A stretch of DNA of 64,000 nucleotides, from contig NC_135549.1 of NCBI RefSeq assembly GCF_964340395.1, positions 1,754,501 through 1,818,500 on the forward strand, written 5' to 3'. The notes below the pieces were generated by a model that searched no databases, was not told the DNA's origin, and saw only the letters and a program-made list of their open reading frames with translations. Below are positions 15,721 to 28,171 of this stretch, in pieces; the stretch's first letter is position 1; every line of letters begins with the position of its first letter. Source of the DNA: Glandiceps talaboti (Eukaryota > Hemichordata > Enteropneusta > Spengelidae). The position numbers and the translations under genes were made by a program.

Positions 15721-17291
15721 ATACGCCATGACACCCAGGTTACATATAAATACCCTATTGTTAGATAGCAAATAACAAATTCGTACATGGTGTTGTATAC
15801 TTACTTATTTCTAAGTAAACAAGAAAGCCGGTGTTGTATTTCAAGATATTTTTAAACGGTTTGAGGATTTAGCATTCCCATGTATAAAATTAATGTTTTA
15901 AAAATTATAATTATGTGGTCTTTTCATTCCTGTTCGAATTGACAGATTTAACCAATGACGTCACTGCCCGTTTAATCATTGTAGATTACCAAGTCGAATT
16001 ATATCAGTTACATATCCATCCCTTTGAAACGTCATCAAGATAAAATGTGTCTTATTAAATTGATAATACAAAACGAACTGAGAAGCTGTGCTGTTACATG
16101 ACGCAGAACAATTCGTGTAACTGGCGTTGTGCACTGGCAATCATGACACTGAAGGCAGCGCCTGTCAGTGCACGAGTGTGAGTGTGCGGTGTGGCATGGA
16201 GAATGTACAACCAGTCCGTAAATCAAGACGTCACAAGCTTTATTTTCTGGCTGTATATAAAATGTATAAAGAACAATGAATAGAGAGACATGGAAGGCGT
16301 TCATTCCCGTTTATGAACATGTTGAACACGACTTTTTTCATTGTGGCCATTCTGTGTCATGACTAATAATGGCCGGAGAATGCTGGCATTCTGACACTTG
16401 GTCATAACTTTCGAACACCGTATCAAAATCAATGAACCCTGGTGCTATCGATGACAATTCATACCTCTAAAAAGTTTGGTCCAAGAGACCCTCATTCAAT
16501 GATGCTGTGCCTATTACTACTTACAGTAATCACATCATAAATATATCAATCAGTCCACATCTTCCTGTTCATCCTTAAAACGTGCCGAGGCCTTGTTCGG
16601 ATTTCGTAGAATACAAGTATTTTACACAGTGACATTCAAACATACTGTAAAGTTAAATATGAGAAACGGACACAGGATCTAGGAATCCCCAAGTCCCAAC
16701 TATGAGACAGATTTTCTCTCTCATGTGACATTACTTCACCTGTATTGACATCAGGTTAAATCAAAGACACTGGTATGTTGTCTAACTTTATAATGTGTAA
16801 TCATGTCGTCCACTAAACTGTTCGGATATACATGGATGGCTGTGAGACCACTAAAAGAAGTGGTCTGAGTGGTAACTAGGGTAGTTTTCAATATACAATG
16901 TCAAGAATAACACACAAATACAAATACATATGCACATATACACTTACCTTTAGAGGTGATGGAAATTTCTCACGTCCACTGGTGTTAGAACCGTTCAATG
17001 TTGACAATGCGAGGAAGTTGTTGATGCTAATACGAGTACGATGCTGTGTAAATGGCGTCTGGAGTCACAATTACAATGTAGTCACATAGCGTGCAAAAAT
17101 TTGTTGTGTTGAATGGACCGTCGACGGGATTGACCTGAGGCATATTGGTCTAGTATTATACTTACCTGTATTGTCAGTCTATCATGGCTGTCGAGTCTCT
17201 GTGTTTCATGTTTGAACATTTTCTTGTCTACTTTTATCATTTTCGTTCGTCATACTTCCATTTATTTCTTAATTGACCTGTTACAGTACCT

Positions 17292-17295
17292 GTAT

Positions 17296-17366
<71 letters not shown>

Positions 17367-17367
17367 T
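17292..17367. repeat. (TTTA)n microsatellite
   Basis: About 19 uninterrupted tetranucleotide units. Confidence 0.97.
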
Positions 17368-19415
17368 GTACCTTTACTCGGAAATAGGACCTTATTGTAG
17401 AAAGACGAAAAACTTGAGATGGCATTTATTTTAAGGGGACATGTCAAAAACGTAAATAATCCTAGCAATGTGATTTGCCACTTTTAAGTAAAATTGCGAA
17501 TCGTAAGAATTGATGCCCCCTTCTAGATACTTATTCAAATGTAAGTTTAAATCGAACGGGCTGATAATACATGCAAAAGTTGAAATGTGTTAAACCTGAT
17601 CTGCCACGGAACGCCAACTTTTATTCTTCGCAGAATAAGCAATGCCTGTGTTTACACTTCATTCGACAAAACACACGAAACAACACCGTTTGAAGATGCA
17701 TTAACTCTTTATTATAAGGTTACTTAATTTTTTCCATAGACTTGGAGTGAAGGGTGCATGACATCTCTCTCTAAACAAGTGAGGATTTGTTTACTTAAGT
17801 TATGTGTAATTGCATTAAGATAGTGAACCTAGAGAAAGGTAGAACACCACAGTTTGTTAAAAATATACAGAAATAACATTAAATAACCTCATAATGCTAC
17901 TTATTTTAATTTCATGCATCATTGTTTCTTCAATATATTTTAAAAGGTAAATATTCACACTATGTACCATATTTTCACTTGGAAAATTAATTTGAGGCCA
18001 TTTGTGAACGAAAGATAAATATTCTTGTTCGACTTTAGTACACTTAACAAAGAGTTTCGATACAGATCGATACCGCTGTTCCTGATCATTCTTTTAGACT
18101 ATGTTAACTTGTAGATCAAAATGTTTCCGTGTATTGTGAATATTATATGTAACTTCACTACCTCTACACAATATTTGCATATTACAATGTCTTCCACATG
18201 ATTGGCTCTAACGTGCGTGGGATTTTCATAGTTGACAATGTCTCTAGAGTGTATTTTGAATTTAACAGAAGTATGTAACTATCATTACATTAGAGACTGG
18301 ACACAAATAACATGGGAGGGGCCAGTGTTCTTGAGAACTTCATGCAGTGCATGAAAAAGATTGACCCTCCCAAAGCCTTTCACATAAATTACCGATCCTC
18401 CCCTGAGAATACAAGTATCTGTGATAAAAAAATATAATTGCACAATAGTAGTCCTCCCCCAAACAATTGTGTAATTTGTGTCCTGTCCCTTAAGTGGTCT
18501 CCGAAGTGTCTTCATAATGGAACTATATGTGTGTGCTTGATTTTGTTATTGATATTAATCAGACTATGCTCTTGTCCTTTAAGCAGATATACATGTAATT
18601 CTTTGGCCCAGTGCCAGTGTCTTTATTGTGACAAACTAATCAGCAAAAATGAGCATCAACAAAACCATCACAGCCCTAAATGAAAATACTTAAATACTAC
18701 ACCACGTCTCCTTCCGTCAAGGCTCATCATGCTGTCACAATACTAACTATCAGCTAACATTTAGCAGTGTATATGTTGAATAAACATGATAATGGTGTGT
18801 ATAAAAATATCGGTGAACTTTACAGAGTAAAAAATTTCTTCTCTGTATACTTTCAAAAGTATTCTGAATGGGCAAGAGAATTCGGTTCTGGATAGCTCAG
18901 GTCAAAGTTATCTTTACAAATATTTGCATGTGCTGTCAAATGTAAACAGTAAAATACAGGTTGAGATAATCACTTCAAATTATAATTAACATAAAATTCC
19001 CAGCATTTTAAAAATAGTATTATCGCTGAAGAATGCATCGCTCTGTCATGTCAAATGTAAGGAGGACGGACTATGTATGCTTGTCATGCTATGCGGGTAG
19101 TTATAATACTAGCTATTCCTTTGTACTCGTACTTCTCAACCCTGGTACTCAAACAATGTAGGCATCCTTATTTGCTTGAGCAGCTACTACCACTAGTATT
19201 TGAAACAACGATAACTGGTGACTTTCTAACAAATTATATGACTTTCTGTATAACATTTTCTTTGCCACTGAATGTCCAAGAGGACTGGTCCTCACCAGAA
19301 TTGATTACTGCTAGGCTTATTGTGTGTAATTGTTATGTTTCTGGTGAAATAAAATTCACTTTAATTCATATAATTCCATTACAAGGGTTTGAACTGTGTT
19401 AGTATTGTGTTGTTG

Positions 19416-20199
19416 TTAATCCATAGGACCGCTGAATGATGCAATGAAAATGTTAAATATTGTGGTTATGATTATAAAGAGTAAGACTGTGTCATTCACT
19501 CGGTCAGCTATTTTTAAGTGTATCACTTTGTTGATGTTAAGTAACAATTTAACGAATAGTAAACCTCCTATCACTACACTTAGTATGAGTGAAAATGACA
19601 ACAAAACAACCAACAACTCATAGTAATCGGGATTATCGATGTTTGGATTTAGGTGACGATGTACCAGTATTCGTAGATATGCTGCATTCGATGTAAGTAC
19701 AGTCAATGTCAGAAAGGCTTGGCCAATTGTGTTCTTGGCTGCATAGAAGTTATTGTCAAAATCATAGGCGCTTTGTGGAGTGTGGTCGACAGGTTCTTCA
19801 TCCTGTCAAACAATGATATTATTGTCAGGGTTATGTCCAGTGCTCGACAATGTTCTAATCGAACACAATAAGAACATGCAAAATTATAATGTATGTATAA
19901 TTAGATAATTATTTAAGATGCATCCTTTGATAAATTCCAAAAAAAACCAAAATCTTATAACTGACTACATCAAGCACATCAAAAGTTTTTTAAAAATCGT
20001 TTTAAAAGTATTTGACTACATGCGTCCCTCACTAATTATTTACATATTTTACTCGATACTTCACCATTTCAATTCATTTTATCACAACCAATGTAAAACA
20101 GATCATCCAAGCTAACATGATAGTGTACACAGATACACGAACACAGACAGATAGACCGACAGACAAAGGAACAGACAGACAGACACAAGCGCACGCACA

Positions 20200-20254
<55 letters not shown>

Positions 20255-20632
20255 CCAGTCTTAGTATGGCATATTGCCAACATGTGTTACTACAATAGGC
20301 CTACAGAGTGTCTCGTCACTGTCCTACACAGATTGGCTCAGTAAAGAATTGCATGTCTATGAATTTTAAAAAACACATACATTTATTTGTTTATACTAAC
20401 TACGTCAAATACTATGACTTGATAGATAAAGTCAAGCTCCCAGAGAGCGTTATCGTAAAGTACGTTTTACGTCACTGTCGTAAGTACACAGTTTTACGAT
20501 AATGCTCTGTAGTAGTACTGATACAGACCATAATTTACAACTCACTTCAGTTGTGTCTATAATCGTTATTGCAGGTTTTGGTTTTTCTGGTGCTTCACTA
20601 GGACCGACCTTGGACAGACTCTCCTTTGACAT
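19416..20632 (-). CDS. Ninjurin-like protein, locus 3 (2 coding exons)
   Basis: Predicted 157-residue ninjurin-family protein. Exon 1, 20546-20632 (29 codons), starts MSKESLSKVGPSEAP and ends TIIDTTE at a GTGAGT donor. The ATG sits two bases after a strong acceptor (TTTCATTTTTCTCTTCCACATAG), so a noncoding exon lies upstream. Exon 2, 19416-19802, begins DEEPVDHTPQSAYDF after a TTTGACAG acceptor. The core has YAAKNTIGQ, LTSNAAYLRIL, a first membrane helix, KLLLNINK, and a second helix ending NIFIASFSG. The Lys-Lys motif is Lys-Asn here and the following Asp is Thr, so the NINJ1-type salt-bridge residues are not conserved. A donor-like site near 22259 (AAGAAG/GTGAGT) may end its 5'UTR exon. Confidence 0.87.
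20199..20249. repeat. (CA)n microsatellite
   Basis: About 25 CA units inside intron 1 of ninjurin locus 3, preceded by a degenerate ACAG-rich tract. Confidence 0.97.
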
Positions 20633-20802
20633 GTCTATGTGGAAGAGAAAAATGAAACTTAGATAAACCGAAGTTAAAAGTTTTTTCTGTCGTTTGGACA
20701 AGCAAATTGATACGAAAATTAGCTGACCTTAACTACAAGGAAGTGCATGATGTCTTGAATAAGAACCAACGACATGTATTGTCAACTATAGCATGTACTT
20801 GG

Positions 20803-20943
20803 CATAGGGAACGCAGGCTCAGTTAGTTTTATTTCCAAAAACAAACAAACAAACAAACAAACAAACAAACAAACCAAACCAAACCAAACAAACAAACACA
20901 CAAATAACAACAACATTAATAAACAAACAAACAAACAGACAAA

Positions 20944-21002
<59 letters not shown>

Positions 21003-21268
21003 ATACAAACATCAACAATAGAGTAATCACAAATCAGTATCAACAATAATGAATGTTTGACAGTATCAAGAATTAGTATATGTGTTCCTACATGCAGAAT
21101 AGTCACAATTCCTGGGGTATTTGGAATTGTGACTATTTTGCATATAGGAAAACATGCACTCACTAATTCTTGATACTTCATTATTGTTGATACTGATTTG
21201 TGATTACTTGTTGATGTTTGTCAGTATTTATTTATTTGGTTTCGTAAACAAACAAACAAACAAACAAA

Positions 21269-21327
<59 letters not shown>

Positions 21328-21348
21328 ACTGAATCTGAGTTCCCTGTG
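20803..21348. mobile_element. hAT-type foldback MITE, 8-bp TSD
   Basis: The 546-bp element is bounded by the direct duplication GTACTTGG (20795-20802 and 21349-21356). Its ends are inverted repeats: CATAGGGAAC with CAG and TCAGTTAGTTT on the left, and the inverse of CACAGGGAAC with CAG and TCAGTTAGTTT on the right. A second pair of long arms around TAATCACAAATCAGTATCAA, about 85 bp each, folds about 21105. The AAAC, AAAT and CA microsatellites lie inside the arms. An 8-bp duplication with CAxAGGG ends fits hAT. No transposase is present. Confidence 0.78.
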
Positions 21349-22456
21349 GTACTTGGTAGTCGTGAAAGATGGGTTGAAATTTAGTTTATATTTCTAATGA
21401 GACGCAGGTAACATCAACAAATTCGTTATTTTAAAGACACGAAACGTGATGATTTATTACGTTGTCACGGACAACGTATAACACAACAACTAAAAAACAG
21501 CCAGCACACGTTTCTATTATATAGCAAAAGAATGTGTAGCGGGGATAGGCATGATTTAGGTGTCACATTTCTTTATGTTATGTTATAATGTGGCGACGCA
21601 GAGTTGACGGACAGTGTATAGAGACAGTGTATACAGTGTATACAGTAAGTATACAATGCCTTTATGATATGACGCCAATCACATCATTAAATCTTAAGTT
21701 GTTTTTTCCCTGAAAGCCTGGAACCATTTTGTTCTATTCAATGTTCTTTATTTGCTATGAATCCCATACTGACTTTGCATTACAGAGTGTATTTGTAGAG
21801 GAAACTATTCACATGTACCGATATAGTGGCAAAAAATGCGACACAATAAAATCTGCAATGCAAAATATGGCATGGCGTGATTTACCATTGAAATGACAGT
21901 GTCCATTGACAACAGTACGACGGAATACTCGAGTCAATTCACTTCCTTGTGCTTCTTCGGTGGCAGACTTTCAACTCGTCAAACAACTTGACAAATGCTG
22001 TTTTGTACAACCGAACGATCAACAAATAAGACATAACTTAAGTTAAAGCCCGATTCCAAATATCAAAGAATCCGAACTAAATACAGAATTCCAAACTTAA
22101 TGTCTGTCAGTAATCCATTGTATAATACAAGAATGTGTGTACACGTACACATAAACAAAGGAGGTTGACTACAGAGTTTTCAGCTTCCATGTCACACTAT
22201 CTTGCTTTGCCAATACTAAGTTGTAGATCGAACAGTCGTTGTAAACATGGATACTCACCTTCTTCGTCAACGGAAAGGCTAGAAAACTATTGTCGATTTA
22301 TTTTGGCGCTGATGTGACAGGAGGAAGTTGGTGTTGACTCCTTCTGCCAGACTGGTACTCTGTCGATATAAATCTCACAATGGTTCACATGCACAATAGC
22401 TTGTTGTGTTATCTTAACTCAGGACAATAGGAATGGCCCAAAGTACAGATGCATTG

Positions 22457-22558
22457 TACCAGGACATGTATTGCATATACTGTACACCACAGGTAAACTG
22501 ACATGTGTACCAGGACGGGTATTGCATATACTGTACACCACAGGTAAACTAACATGTG
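22457..22558. repeat. 51-bp tandem duplication
   Basis: Two copies of a unit beginning TACCAGGAC and containing GTATTGCATATACTGTACAC. Confidence 0.85.
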
Positions 22559-22879
22559 TTGTCTTCAATTGGATCTCTTTGTACCGTGACACATGCAATG
22601 ATGTCAAGTTGTACTAAGTGCTTTATGTTTTATGTGTGTAGAAGGAAAAGCCATCCTTCGAGATGAATAACTAATTGGTCCTGAAAATACCAGATGTAAT
22701 ATCTATGAGAGTAATGTCCCCTTTCTGCTCAGCTTTCTTGTTGCCTTTTTGTTATATATATAATTAAAAAATGATAAATAAAAGCAATGGGTTATCACAA
22801 CAGTTTCAATGAAACTTCAGTAGCAATAAACAACAGATATGTTTGAATCATGTGATCTGGTTTTACTGGATAGGCCTAC

Positions 22880-23040
<161 letters not shown>

Positions 23041-23436
23041 GATGGAGGGGAGGAAGGCCAAAGGAAAGGGAGTATAATTATTTGATAACAATCACTAAAG
23101 AGTGTGGAATAAAACGTTGAATGTACAATATTTACCAAATCCTTACTAACTTTACGGTTCTTTTCGAAGAATCTTGCCCAAGCTATCAGACGAACTATCA
23201 AGATCAGTGAGCCTGGTCACAAGGTTTCATGTTGAGAAAGACACAATAAAGATAACACAAACATCACTTGCATGAGGCATAATTTCTTGAAGTTCAAACA
23301 AAATCCGTGGCCAGCAGCCAACTGATCTGTTTCTTTCATGCAGTTATTATTCAATAACATAAGTAATAGTACATATGGATAATCTTGAGCCTAATTGTAG
23401 TCGCATAAACCATTAGTAAAAGACACAAACACACTA

Positions 23437-23482
23437 ACAAACAAACAAACAAACAAACAAACAAACAAACAAACAAACAAAC
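23437..23482. repeat. (CAAA)n microsatellite
   Basis: About 11 tetranucleotide units. Confidence 0.95.
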
Positions 23483-24067
23483 ACAAACACAAACACATAA
23501 ACAGAGTCAAGAATTTATTTGAATTATCAATTTTTTTTTGTATAATAAAACTGGAATTTTTCAGTTTCCTTTTTCCCCTCCAACTAAAGATGACAATATT
23601 TAGTCTTCTCTTCTAACTTAATATTCAATCTCCTTATTCACTGAATATAAAGACACGCTGTCCCTATCCCGTACCTAAATGAAAACACCTCTAACGTTTA
23701 ACATAACTACTATGTTATCAGTTACCCCGAGAAGGGCTGTAATTCCATGGTGGAACCACTCACTGAGGTGTAACAGTTACCCCGAGAAGGGTTGTAATTC
23801 CATGAATTATTTGGTCAGTTTTAACAGTTTAGTGAGAAGGGTCAGGTCGTCAATTTATACTAAATTTAAGTACTAAAACAATACATTCACTTAATTATAC
23901 TTTTAATTATATGAATGTGAATTAGCCTCGCATTGTGCATACATGTCTTGATTATGAATATCATATCTAATATAGATAGATAATATTCAAGGCAAAAACG
24001 TCCCGAGGCAGTTCCTTCGTATAATCCTAATACATTGAAGTTCCCGGATGATATTTTGCAGCAACAA

Positions 24068-24659
24068 TCAGATACTGCTAAAAGCAGCTAAAAAAATATT
24101 ACATATAGTTATTATCATAATGGTGAACGTTACAGCATCATTCACTTTGCTGGATATCTTACGTTGTGTCACTCGATTGATGTTAAGTCTTATCTTTATA
24201 AAAAGTAAGGTGCCAACTATGAGCTGACAAGCCAATGAAATCGATACAATAATGACTAATAATATATAGAAATCTACGTTTCCTTTGTAAGATTGTTGGT
24301 CTATCAATATTTTCAAAAATGATGCATTAGCCAGTATTATAGACAGGTTCATTAACACTTGTGCAACTGTAGTCTTCATGATGTAGTGGTTGATGTCAAT
24401 GTCACTTTCCTTCTGTAAACGTGCCTCGTCAGGCTGGACATCCTAAAAAAACACAATTATAGATATTTATTAAAATCCGTAGCTTTCCGTTTTATACCAG
24501 TATTTTTTAATAATCGTATTTTATATCAGAGGTTTTGAGAAATGAAGAGGGCAAAGATGGCGAATATATTTCGCGTTATTTAAAATTTATGAATCAAATG
24601 ACATGACAAAATTAGTTATCTATGTTTATACAGATAGATAGACAGACGGACAGATAGAC

Positions 24660-24694
<35 letters not shown>

Positions 24695-24908
24695 AACGTA
24701 CGTATACACAGATAGTAGGCACTGACGTAGGTCTATATATTTTATGTGTAAAGACTAAAGTTATGAATTTTTCATGTGATCTTACTTCTTCGTTGTCTAT
24801 AATTGTAACAGTTGTCTTGGTTACGTCATCTTGTGGACTAGGGTGAACTCTTTTCGTTGATGACGATAGAATAGGGTTAGGGTTGTCTATAAGGCTTTCT
24901 TTCGACAT
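24068..24908 (-). CDS. Ninjurin-like protein, locus 4 (2 coding exons)
   Basis: Predicted 165-residue ninjurin-family protein. Exon 1, 24786-24908 (41 codons), starts MSKESLIDNPNP and ends TVTIIDNEE at a GTAAGA donor. The ATG lies just after a pyrimidine-rich acceptor (TTTTTTTCCCCAG), so a noncoding exon is upstream. Exon 2, 24068-24442, begins DVQPDEARLQKESD after a T-run plus AG. The core shows HYIMKTTVAQ, ILANASFLKIL, a first membrane helix, KIRLNINR, and a second helix ending NIFLAAFSS. The MSKES start and TIID-x-x-E end match locus 3, so loci 2-4 form a subclass. Lys-Lys is Met-Lys and the following Asp is Asn. Confidence 0.87.
24632..24693. repeat. (ACAG)n microsatellite
   Basis: Imperfect ACAG/ATAG tetranucleotides inside intron 1 of ninjurin locus 4. 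Confidence 0.93.
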
Positions 24909-25363
24909 GTTGGATCTGGGGAAAAAAATGAAAGGAGAAATGACAGACTTGTTTTTCTTACTGTTATGTATACAGACTTGTTTTATACTGGTCATATATA
25001 CAGACTTGTATTTTTTACTGGTCGTGTATATTGGTCTTATTTTAAAAAATGGCCAAATCCTGAATCAACGAGAAACTGAGACTTTACACTTTCATGGCTT
25101 TTATTGTCTTGTATTCACATAGCTAAGTTATGTACGATGAAAGTATTTGTGTAATCATGATCTTTCATTGACTACTACAGTACTGTGAACATTTAAACAG
25201 AATATTCTTTCTATCTCTATGATCATTGTACCATAGTCCTACTGACTGTTACAGTAAGAGTTTTCATTTATACTATCTGCAGCATTACAGTACATGACAA
25301 AGTACTTTATTCGTATACATGTATATCATTTGTTCTGGTCTCACTAGTCCTGCTCTCAGACGG

Positions 25364-25537
25364 AGTAAGGGGTTCGATTCTGACAATGTCCAAGGAGAGG
25401 GACATCGTCAAAATTGAATGAAGTAAGGGGCTCGATTCTGACAATGTCCAAGGAGAGGGACATCGTCAAAATCGAATGGAGTAAGGGGCTCGATTCTGAC
25501 AATGTCCAAGGAGAGGGACATCGTCAAAATCGAATCC
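25364..25537. repeat. 58-bp minisatellite, 3 copies
   Basis: Units begin AGTAAGGGG at 25364, 25422 and 25480 and contain TTCGATTCTGACAATGTCC. The TTCGATTC element mimics a tRNA T-arm but there is no tRNA fold. Confidence 0.93.
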
Positions 25538-26074
25538 TGACATTCACAGGCTGCAAAACAGGACTATGGTTTCATTGGATGTCAATTGCAATTTAACCAG
25601 GTAAAAGGTTTGTCGTTAGTATCAAAGATTTTAATCAAGCGAAAGTTGTTTGGTCGTGAACAGCAGTGTTTTGTTTCTAGTAGCCTGCTGTTACACACTA
25701 CACCATTATACGTGCGGCAAAGTTAACACAGAACGAATGGCGTTGTTACTACATGTATGCACATGAATAGCACGATGTTTGTAAACTGAGTGTACATGAA
25801 TGGCAATGCTACAGTGCATGTAATCTGACGTCAAGAATACAGGTTGTCCAGAAAACGGCTTGATTACAAAAGAAGTCTATGTTTGTAGTTATGGTAACGA
25901 CTTTGTAGACCATAGACCCTCCACCAACGTTGGTTGTGTACAATGCATAAATACAAGTGCAATGATCACGTGATTATCTATATTATGTATATGTATATAA
26001 CTACTATTCTGATCTGAGATAATGGATACGTTGTATTAACAGTTGATAAATAATGGCACCTGAACGATTGTACG

Positions 26075-26142
<68 letters not shown>
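26075..26142. repeat. (TCTG)n microsatellite
   Basis: About 17 tetranucleotide units. Confidence 0.97.
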
Positions 26143-26143
<1 letters not shown>

Positions 26144-28039
26144 TCCTTCTTTCGTTGTTTTGAATACAAACAAAGATTGACGCTTCTTTAGACGCCCTCC
26201 TGTATTGGGCCAAATTCTGATGCATTTACGTTGGTTTTTGAGACTGCGATAATTCGGAATAATTTGTGAAATAAACCAAGGTGTGAGTAAGAAAGGTTGA
26301 AACTACCGGCAAGTATTCGGACTGACCATGTTTGGCTAAGTGGCTAAGAAGTGTGTGTATATTAAGCAAGTGAAACCAACAATTACAAGCTGTATATGCA
26401 TATAATATTTCCTTTTCCGGTTCTGTGTGCATGTGTTTTTGTAATATACTAGTATAGGAAAAAAGACAAACACACTACCGGGATTGAAAACTTGGAACCA
26501 GGACATGAGTGGCGACTTGTGTTAGAGAGAAAAAAGTAGTTATATGTGAATACCCACCTTCGTTTATATAACTGATTCGTCAAAGTCCATTGCGATAATC
26601 TAAGGTGTAGGTCGCTAACACAAGGACGTTGATCCTTATACTTTCGGTAGGGATATACTAGTAAAGCTGTTCTCGAGTACTTTGCAAAACGTACGTGTCA
26701 AAGGTCATACGAAGGTAATACAGCTCCACGTTTTAAAGACAGACAGTATACCCGTATTAATTATTGCTAGCCTGGAGAGGAGACTGACATATGACATGCA
26801 TGCCCCAAAGTGATGTCGTACTTGCTGACATTTTGTTCAAGATTTATAATACTTTTTTCTGATTCACATTGTTTAGACTCTATTGTTCTCAGTTTTGAAC
26901 AACTCAAAATTGAAAGGCGGCCAAACTAGGGTAATACTAATAGCGTGAGGTCAAGGACTCAGTTCATCACTGTCTAAAGATTACATCAACCATATCAAAT
27001 CACATATAGAGTCCACAATGCTCAAAATTCCTTTACATAAAATACATTTTTTTAAAAAATCAACCATTAATTTGCTCATTCGTAATTTTTATTTTGTCTT
27101 CAATGAAGCTACCCTTGTCAATCGGAAACAACGCCGATATTAAAACTAGAATAATGCGTGTTTGCTAGTTACATCGTTCAGAAATGTTATTTGTAAGGCG
27201 ACTTTCTCAGTCTCCTATGTACGTGCCATCGTGTTGTACATATATACAAAGTATTTCAATGATGTGTGGCTCTTTGCCAAGAATTTCAAAGGTTCGATAG
27301 AAGGTTTGATTTTCTGGGGTGAGTGACTGGTAGAGTAAGAAGCATGCGTATAAGTGTTAACGAAAGTCAAGAAATGAACCATTATCAACATTTCAATTTA
27401 CACAGACAAAATTAGACCGTGTTAAATTAACGTTCTGCTCTTTATATATTCAAAGATTGGAACACATACATGTATCTCTACAAAGTCTAAAATACACTCA
27501 AAATACAAACAAATATTATATAGCAGTTTCACAAATTCCATCAAAATAGGTTCCTATATTATATCCCATTATCTCAGAGTCTAATAATAAGTAAAGATAG
27601 CTACATTCGCATATTCGTGTTTTAGCATGACGATTGTTAGTTATACGTGGCGTCGGAACAGGCCTGACAAAATAGAAAAAAACAATACTTGCCAAGTACT
27701 TTTTTTTCTGTGCGAGGGCGCTCTATACTACGAAATCTGAATTTCAAACGGCAAAAATTGCACACAATCATTGAACATTTAAATATTAGCCTAAATTTTC
27801 TTCCATAATAATGGCTTCTTATTCTTTTGAATAGTAGTCAAGTTCCTTCATTGTGTATTGTTGTTGCATAAATATAATTACTACATGTATATGAGATTGG
27901 TGTTAGGTTCAGGAAACAATAACTTGTCACTTGTAAATCAGTATGAACGGTGGTCTTGCTTTATTTCTCAATACAATTTCAGAAACCAAAGTATAATTAA
28001 ACGGCAAATAAACATCCCTTGAATACAAATATATGTTTT

Positions 28040-28087
28040 TTGAGTGAGTGAGTGAGTGAGTGAGTGAGTGAGTGAGTGAGTGAGTGA
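28040..28087. repeat. (GAGT)n microsatellite
   Basis: About 12 tetranucleotide units. Confidence 0.95.
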
Positions 28088-28171
28088 GAGCGATGTAAAT
28101 GTAAGTTGCCAACGCTTTGGCAGTACACAAAAAACTCGATATACATTTCCATTGGTTCATCTTTTCTACTA

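Larger units (their letters stand above)
12078..19415. other. Intergenic, upstream of ninjurin locus 2
   Basis: No coding exon recognised. It contains small tandem repeats and microsatellites listed separately. A donor-like CTTTAAAG/GTAAGTG pattern on the minus strand at about 16943-16955 could end a noncoding first exon of locus 2, but I cannot confirm it. The segments 12980-13440, 13500-14140, 15060-15540, 15720-17290 and 17370-19415 show nothing I can name. Confidence 0.45.
24909..28171. other. Intergenic between ninjurin loci 4 and 5
   Basis: No coding exon. A minus-strand pattern GACGAATCAG, ATATAAACGAAG and then GTGGGT at about 26559-26582 may be the end of the locus 4 noncoding exon, by analogy with the possible one at 22259. 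A tttatt at 27960-27965 is a possible poly(A) signal (AATAAA on the minus strand) for locus 5. Otherwise nothing nameable beyond the listed repeats. Confidence 0.4.

Noticed and set aside
16035-16304. 89-codon minus-strand open frame rich in Cys and His
   Set aside because: No family pattern and no neighbouring exon. It looks like chance.
25364-25537. tRNA gene suggested by GGTTCGATTCTGAC
   Set aside because: The T-arm-like string is repeated in a 58-bp minisatellite and no acceptor, D or anticodon stems can be drawn.
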